DNA of 64,000 nt from the NCBI RefSeq assembly GCF_024362695.1, contig NC_065417.1:11649001-11713000 (forward strand). The letters run 5' to 3'. The notes beneath the pieces are model-generated. The model was not told where the DNA came from, made no database searches, and saw only the letters and a program-made list of their open reading frames with translations. Positions within the stretch are counted from its first letter, which is position 1, and every line of letters starts with the position of its first letter. The translations under genes and the position numbers were made by a program. Below are positions 57,165 through 64,000 of this stretch, one piece after another. This DNA is from Pectinophora gossypiella. Lineage: Eukaryota; Arthropoda; Insecta; Lepidoptera; Gelechiidae.

Positions 57165-60100
57165 TCAGTTGGCGTAGTGGTCGAATGAGCCGAGGTACTC
57201 CAGAGCGGCGCGGTAGCAGAATTCGTACTGGTCCTATAACAAAAATATATGAACATTATTAAATCATAGAAACTAAATACATCGTGTTAGTGACATTTGA
57301 GTTTGCCGCTCTAGGATTGGCTTGCACAGCCATGAAAGAAAGTGCATTTCTTCGAGGCAATGACGTCATAAATCGAAACAGATGTATAAGGCCATTGATA
57401 TTAAGACGAATTTTCCGTCGCAAATGTAGGTATGGAACTGAAAATATAAAGAAAACACTCTTCTAAGTTTTCACGAATTTTCCGGCAGGAAATTCCACTT
57501 GATATCAACTCAGAATCATGGTCTGAATCAACCACCTCAGTTTTGTTACGGTGTCACTAGCACCCATACGTACTCGTATAGCGTGTACGTGCTTGTATTG
57601 GGTGTAAGTGGGAGGGGGATGATTTAGCTCATTATTCTGAGTTAATATCAATTTTTACATCGCACTCGAACTTTCAGGATCATGAGCTGAATCATCCCCC
57701 TCAGTATTCGTTACGATGTCACATCCTGTATACAACGCGTGTATCTGTGCTAAATTAGGAGCGAATTTGAAATATAGTGTTAACATAACAGCATCTTGCC
57801 TATATTCCCAAAGGGGTAGGCAGAGGTGTGTACACGTCACTGGCTATGTTTCAGTCCCATGTAATAGGGGGGCGATTGTATTTATTAAATTACAATATAA
57901 AACGAGACGAATTGTCTGAAACGATTGATGAATGTGGATGAAGCAAGAGAAGTGTGTCGGGGTCGAAGCAAATGGAATTCCACATAGTATTTGCTTGTAA
58001 CCCGGTGGGAAATAGGTGTGACTTTATGTATGTATGTAATTTACAATATTTTTCACTAATTAATCTCCTGAGGTCTAGATTTACAGCCGCAGTAGTTAAA
58101 CTTTGGGGCTTGAGACCGTAATATAAAGGTCGTTATTATTCACCTCAGTTTGCACCATGGCGACGCGTTGCGTGCGAAGCGTGCGCACCGTCTGGAACAC
58201 GTCGACGACTCCCTCGTACTGCATGCGCTCCAGCACCGTCGACAGTGTGATGAACACGCCCGTGCGGCCCACTCCCGCGCTGTGGGAATAACCAAAGGTA
58301 AAAAACATGTTTTTTTGTAATATTTGTATCTGTTACTGTAAAAGCCGATTCTAATTCCTCCCCTCCTCGTTGCGTCGTATTCCTCAGTGCTGAGGGTCGT
58401 GACCTCCCGTCTGCGCCACTAGTGGTTTCTAACTATTGGTATCACTTTTTGCCGCACAGTGTTGCTATATTCAAGCACAAAAATAAGGGTAAATCTTCAA
58501 GTGAGATGGTGGTATAAGCTCGTTAATTTCGACTTTTACCGACAGGCACCTAATGGTAAATGTTAGGAGATGTTCGATGAATGGTAAGTGTTAGGAGATG
58601 TTCTATTCCCGGTGGTGTGTGACAAAAAAAATAACACTTTCAAGAATGACGATTCGGGCTTTTACTACCATCACATGATTTATCAGAGATTTAACAGTAA
58701 ATCTTTCGGGCATTTAGAGTAACATGTTGTTTTTTAAATTGTATTTTAGAGATTTCTATTTTGCTTCTTTAGGAGTTTCAATTTGCCTAAATTGCCTACC
58801 AACCTGTTCCATGTTTGACCATGGTTTAGAGATAACGTCATGACTTTCTATTCTTTTTTCAAATTCCGTTCTCATTTTGTTTAGTAAAAAAACTCATTAG
58901 ACTAGGTTGTTGTGATGACTGCTAGATTACTGGGTCTATCAAAGTAAAAAGGCGGCGTCCCCTAGGTAGTCCGGTTACTGGGCCGACTAAAATAAGAAGG
59001 CTGCCTCCCCAAGGTACTCTTACGTTTTCCTGGGAGCTTTTTAGTGGAGACGGTATCCTCTGCTAGATGTGATATTTTATTGTAATAGCTACGAATCAAA
59101 AGCTCACCTGCAATGCACAGTGATCGGCCCATCCTGTCCAAATTGCTCCTTGGTCTTGTGCACCTGTCCTAGGAAGTCGATGAATCCTTCCCCACTTTTG
59201 GGAACTCCCTGCTCGGGCCAGTCCGTGAACTGGAACTGGCGGACCGTTCTGGATGCTCCGTCGCGGGCGTCTGTGACCTAGCAACAGAAATTAACATGCT
59301 TCAATGCAGGAACACTCACCACGGGCCTTCTACCTATTATAGGCTGTAGAACTCCAGGCTTAGCCAAGTTTTGCAAACGATTTCGATAAACTACTGTAAG
59401 TGCCATGTCAATAGTGACTGGTCACTTTTTGTAATCGTTTGCAAATTGGTCAAGGCCCCTGTTCCTGATCGTGTTAACACGGGCTTGTTAAGGTAGCCCT
59501 TTTTGTTCCTAGATAACTTCTATAAGCTATCATTATGTAGGCAGGAAGTAATAAAATAATATAAAATAGTAAATTTGTTAGATTATATTATGTGGCACTT
59601 ACCTTGAATTCTCTCAAGATGTATTGAGGCATGTTATATTCTGCTATGGGATCGACCACGAAGCACGTGTAGCGCACAGAGCGGTCCGACGGCCAGTACT
59701 GGTGACATTTTTCCTAGAAGAACGAACACGATATTATTTCCTGGATAGGCATTTAAAATTATTTGAAGTAACTAAAGAAATTGAATCCTTACCCTGCCCA
59801 TTTCTTTCAATTTGGTCAGCATCACAATGATGGTGGAGTTGTGCTCCCACAACATTCGCCAGAAGTCGTCAGTGGTGTCAGGCAGCGGACCTTGCGTCGC
59901 GATGTACGCCGCTCTGTATCTGTAGCCATCCACAAACGAAGCGTTGATGTAGTCGGAGCCGTCGCGGGGCGTCAAGCACACGCGCGTCGACTCATATGGC
60001 AAGATGTGAACCAATCTATTCTTATGCTTATTACAAGGCAAGCTGGCAGACACGAAGCGACTAGAATCAGCCTTCATGTTGGCAAGTTTCTTGAATTCTA

Positions 60101-63100
60101 ATTCCATGCCAGTAATATTCTCAATAGCGTCAATACGCATTAGCTTCTGAATGTGTGCGTGCAGATTACGGGCCGGGACTTCGGTGTCTCCGCATACCAC
60201 AGCCTCGAGCAAGGCGTCGTGGATGAAAATGTACTGGTCCTCAGTCTGCACCATGTAGTTGCGTTGAGCTCGCAGGCAGGTCACGTGCCCGTAGATGTCG
60301 ACCGTGCGTTCATGTCTGGCCCTCTCGAGCATCGAGTCAATAACGATGAAGCAGCCAGTTCGGCCAACACCCGCTGAACAGTGTACGACTAGAGGTCCAG
60401 CATCAGGAGGATTCAAAGCACGGACGCGTCGCAAGAATTGTAAGAATGGAGCCGGGTGGTCAGGGACGCCGTGGTCAGGCCACGCTGTAAACTGCAGCTG
60501 CTTAATCTCTCGACGCTCAGCTCCTCCATTTCTAGTAACTTGGAAGGTTCGGATGCAATAAGTGGCAAGTTCTTGAACTTCCGCGATGGTTACCGTCATC
60601 ATGCCATACGTTTCGCTTCCCCGGCTTGGCCAGTATTGGTCGCACTTGATCCTTGTTCGCTCCTCGAGTTTAGTCATCATCACGATTGTGCCTGTTCGCA
60701 GTTCCCAGCACATTCGCCAGAAATCGGTGAAGGTCTCTTGTAGTGGGCCTTGAGTTGCGACGTAGGCATTATGTTTTCGGTAGCCATCACAGTAGTTGGC
60801 GTTAATGTAGTCGCTTCCTAGTAAGCCGTCAATTGGTTGGAGGATTACTCTGCTGTGGTCGTAAGCGATTACATTGGCGTATCGGTTCTTAGGTTTATTC
60901 ACCTCCATATTAGAGTGATCCCATGTGAATTGTTGTCCAGGTTCAATACTTTCGTACTCCTGAGAGAATTTAAGATTATCATTAGCCTTAAGTCTATCGA
61001 TATGTTCTGCAAGTTCTGATATAGGAATAGGAGGGTGGGAGATCATAGCTGGAGTTTGGAAATTCAGTCTTCTCATTTCGACGGGATCAGATGGAGCGCC
61101 AAATCCAACATCAGCTGACATTAAAGGACGAGTTACTGCCGCTTGATCAGGAGTCTTGCATGGTTGCCTTCTTCTCTTCACAATGAACAACAACACTAAA
61201 AGTAAGGAAAGCATCAACGCCGCTATGCTTGGTCCAATTACCCAAACCATGCCGGCTTCTTTTCTGTTTTCCTCTATTCTTATTTCTGGGTTCTCGTTCA
61301 TGTCCTTGGGGTCAGGTCTGCTTGGTTCTTCTCCAGGAGGCGCTTCACGCATATCCAAAGATAAGTACTCAGAAAACGGACTTGAAGTGTACAGATGTTT
61401 CTGAGGAGTATCTACAACAGCTCTTACAAATACTCTATATCTCTTCGTCGGGTTCAGTTTCCTATTCAGGAAACCTTCATACATTTCATCATTTCCTAAA
61501 TGGAACGTGTATAAAATGTTTCGTTGCAAGAATTTAGCAGCAATGTATGGTGCATTTTCATCGTCCGTTCTCGCATTATTCTTTATCAAATCGTCGGTTA
61601 GGAACTGATCAGGATTCTTATGATTATGTGCCTTATCATCGGGAACTACAACTAGATAATAATGGGATATAGGGCCGTATTCTTCAGATGCTTGAGGTAG
61701 AATAACGAGTATTTCGTTTTCAACAACGCCGTAAAAATCGGGCTTCACCATGGGCTTAGGCGCTGCCATTTGTGTGGTAACTGTAATTTTAGTCGGAGGT
61801 CTGTACGAATCGTCATTCGGAATACAGCTCACGTTCACGTTGTAAGTCGTAAACGGAGACAGGTCATTTATTGAGTACGAAGTTCGATCGTGCTTTACAA
61901 TTATTTCCCGCTTCGGAATTTCTTGTGTTTGCGTCATGCCAAGTGAATCCACGAATTCTTTAATAGCATTGTATGAAATCTTATAACTAATGGGGTTTAA
62001 GCGTAACGGAGGGGACCATGATAAAGTCATGGAGTGAGTTGATACGTCTTGAGCTCTGAGGTGTAAAGGCACTTCTTCAGGCCTTACTTTCACGGTAACC
62101 TTCTCGGATAACCTTCCTAAACCTTCGTTTGTCTTCGCAGCCACAGCAACAGCGTATTCTGCAAACTTTTCTAAATTTTCTATGTCTGCGGAATGCGTCA
62201 TGTGAACAGTCTTTTGTTGCCATTCGTCTAAATCTTCAACTGGCGTCATAGTGTAGAAGATTACATAGCCAACAATTTTCCTTCTAGAGGGGACGGGTTC
62301 CCACCATACTTCTACACTCGATTCTGAAGTTGCAACGGCCTTCACTGCCATGGGAGCTCTACCTATGTCCCTTTCAGTGTGTGCCGTTATATCTTTACTG
62401 TACGGTCCTGGGCCTTGATCTGTGTACGCCCTTACTTTAAACACATAATGGGCATCTTCTTCTAAGCCCGTGAATACTGCTTTAGTTAATTCTGTAGTTT
62501 TCTCTATTTGAGACGACTGATCACCTCTCTTGTAAAACTGGACGTCATATTTCTTAATTTGGCCGCTTCGATCTGCTCTGATTGGTGGTTCCCAAGTAAC
62601 ACTAATAACGTCTGGCGTTTGGAAGTGATAAGAGACATTTGTTGGGGGTCCTTTAGGCGCTCCTTCAGGCGTTAACCAATACTTGATCGTCTCCTGTCCA
62701 ATGCCAATATGATTTCTTCCAGCTACTCTGAATTCATATTGCACACCTCGTTCTAAATCATTTATCCTAAACGACGTAATTTTAGTTCCAGAGAAGTTTT
62801 CTTCGTCTAAAGGCTGATCTTTTATGCCGTATCTAAGACGATATCCCAGTAAATCACCATACGTTTGTGTAGGTTTCGTCCATTCTAATTCGATTGATAC
62901 TATTGGTTCTCGTTCCAAGACCCTAGAACAAAAATATACATGTAAGTATTCAAAACATAGATATGATGAATAAATAAGAAAGTCACTATTACGAGTATAT
63001 CAAGTTCTACTTTAAACAACAAACAGCATACATATAGTTCTGTGCACAGGCCAATTTTGTACTAGTCCTTGCGTGTCAGTAGTTATGTTAGGCGCAGTAT

Positions 63101-64000
63101 GCCCAATTGCTAGTTTTCAAGTCGACTTCAAGGTGTGGTGTTAAAAATAACATAACATGTCACAGGCCTCTTCTCAATCAATTGTACTGTGTAAGGATCA
63201 CATTTCGCCCCGCAGCTGTGATTCGGTGGAGGTAAAATTAAGATCATTGGGAAACCCGCAGTTCTACTCACTTGAGGTTGACGGTCGGCCGGTTTGGCAC
63301 ACCGCCGGGTGTCTTGACCGACTCCGGCGCACTGCGGTCGCCGTCCCCCTTCCTGGTGAGCGCGGCAACCTGCACACTGTACCGCGTGTCTGGCTGCAAC
63401 CCTGAGATGTTCAGCTCCAGTGTCGTGTCGTCCATCACGTTGAAGCGCATTGGGTCGTTTAGGAGGCCCTTACCCTGAGAAGGATGGAGATTTTAGTGGA
63501 ATGTTCTCCAAGTATGTTGGCCTATTTGAAACAAGGCGACTCTTCTGGTGATACATGTGACTCGTGCAAAAGCAAAAACGTATATGATCGTTGTTTTAGT
63601 CTATAAACAGCCCACTGATAGTGACATGATCCATAATTCTGAGTTGATATCAAGTGGAATTTTCCATCGCAAAAGTATGGCACTGAAATTAATTAAAAAA
63701 ACATAAAAAAGTTCACGAATTTTCCGATAGGAAATTCCACTTGATATTAATTCAGAAACATGGTCTGGATCATCCCCCCGAGTATTCGTTACGATGTCGC
63801 TAACAACCTCTATAGATTTTTTTGAACCGCTTTAATGTTAATTATAATTAAAATTGAAAAATGTTGAACTTACCTCTTCTCTGACTTCTTGCACGTGCAC
63901 ATGGTAGCCGCGGATGATGCCGTTCTTCTCCTTCTCCTGAGGAGGCTTCCACGTCACGTGGATGGAAGTCGAGTTGATGGCCGTCACCTTCACGTCCTTC
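57165..64000 (-). CDS. Lar: Receptor-type tyrosine phosphatase LAR (3' part, truncated by the window)
   Basis: Exons in gene order: 63874-64000 (cut by the window edge), 63272-63474, 59793-62922, 59603-59713, 59108-59277, 58144-58279, 57165-57233; all phases agree. LAR is an axon-guidance and synaptic receptor phosphatase. Seen: several fibronectin type III repeats, a transmembrane helix (GPSIAALMLSLLLVLLFIVK, about 61170-61245) with a basic stop-transfer, then PTP domain D1 with catalytic VVHCSAGVGRTG and WPDHGVP. D2 has HCSAGVGRTG but WPE (DWPEQGVP) and KNRL in place of WPD and KNRY, the two changes known to silence LAR D2. The last residues are LEYLGSFDHYAN. One exon of 3.1 kb holds the transmembrane helix and all of D1. 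N-terminal Ig domains lie outside the window. Confidence 0.95.
57395..57560. repeat. Hairpin MITE family B, copy 3
   Basis: 'cgaattttccgtcgcaaatg' and the inverse 'ggcaggaaattccacttgat' flank a short loop, followed by 'tgttacggtgtcactagcac'. It lies in the last LAR intron. Confidence 0.65.
57600..57728. repeat. Hairpin MITE family B, copy 4
   Basis: 'gggggatgatttagctcatt' and the inverse 'gagctgaatcatccccctca' enclose a short centre; the 'ggaattttcc' segment is degraded. It lies in the last LAR intron next to copy 3. Confidence 0.65.
63610..63815. repeat. Hairpin MITE family B, copy 5
   Basis: 'ttgatatcaagtggaatttt' pairs with 'gaaattccacttgatattaa', and 'gtattcgttacgatgtcgct' forms the right end. 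It lies in a LAR intron between the exons at 63272-63474 and 63874-64000. Confidence 0.7.

Noticed and set aside
60153..60743. Several plus-strand frames of 70-95 codons
   Set aside because: They are antisense to the LAR phosphatase D1 exon.

Overview
This is animal nuclear DNA and almost certainly comes from a moth or butterfly (Lepidoptera). Genes have short exons with GT/AG introns. Repeats typical of lepidopteran genomes are dense: tRNA-derived SINEs with a 'cagtgggacgtatataggc' style tail, hairpin MITEs and jockey-like LINE tails. The conserved proteins are insect orthologues. There is no bacterial or operon organisation and no CRISPR. All gene models were built by eye from splice sites, reading phase and protein similarity.

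Layout. 1-2036: repeats. 2037-7657 (+): a three-exon gene for a secreted, Arg-rich protein that I do not recognise. 8414-9379 (-): a single-exon mitochondrial thiamine pyrophosphate carrier (SLC25A19/Tpc type), divergent from MED10, a three-exon Mediator subunit at 10004-10703 (+). 12294-13092 (-): a two-exon phospholipase-D family protein of the Zucchini/PLD6 type whose catalytic His reads as Gln. 13260-18670 (+): a Ty3/gypsy element with matching LTRs, a one-base frame break in pol and an intron-like insertion near the pol C-terminus. 20254-28873 (+): an 11-exon EXO1 (tosca) gene whose introns are loaded with MITEs. 30054-32479 (+): a weak candidate small gene. 34654-40397 (-): a second, apparently intact Ty3/gypsy element of the CsRn1/Kabuki type, set inside an older repeat. 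40402-57164: a long gene-poor stretch of repeats. 57165-64000 (-): the 3' part of the LAR receptor tyrosine phosphatase gene, running off the window.

Functional themes. The host genes are housekeeping (TPP import, Mediator, DNA exonuclease) or neural signalling (LAR). The most interesting conjunction is a Zucchini-like piRNA-pathway protein with an altered active site, with a young LTR retrotransposon 168 bp upstream of its start codon. The second young element keeps both ORFs open. No wholly new multi-gene system is evident. The unusual material is the odd PLD-like protein, the intron-like tail of retroelement 1, the unknown secreted gene and several nested palindromic repeats.
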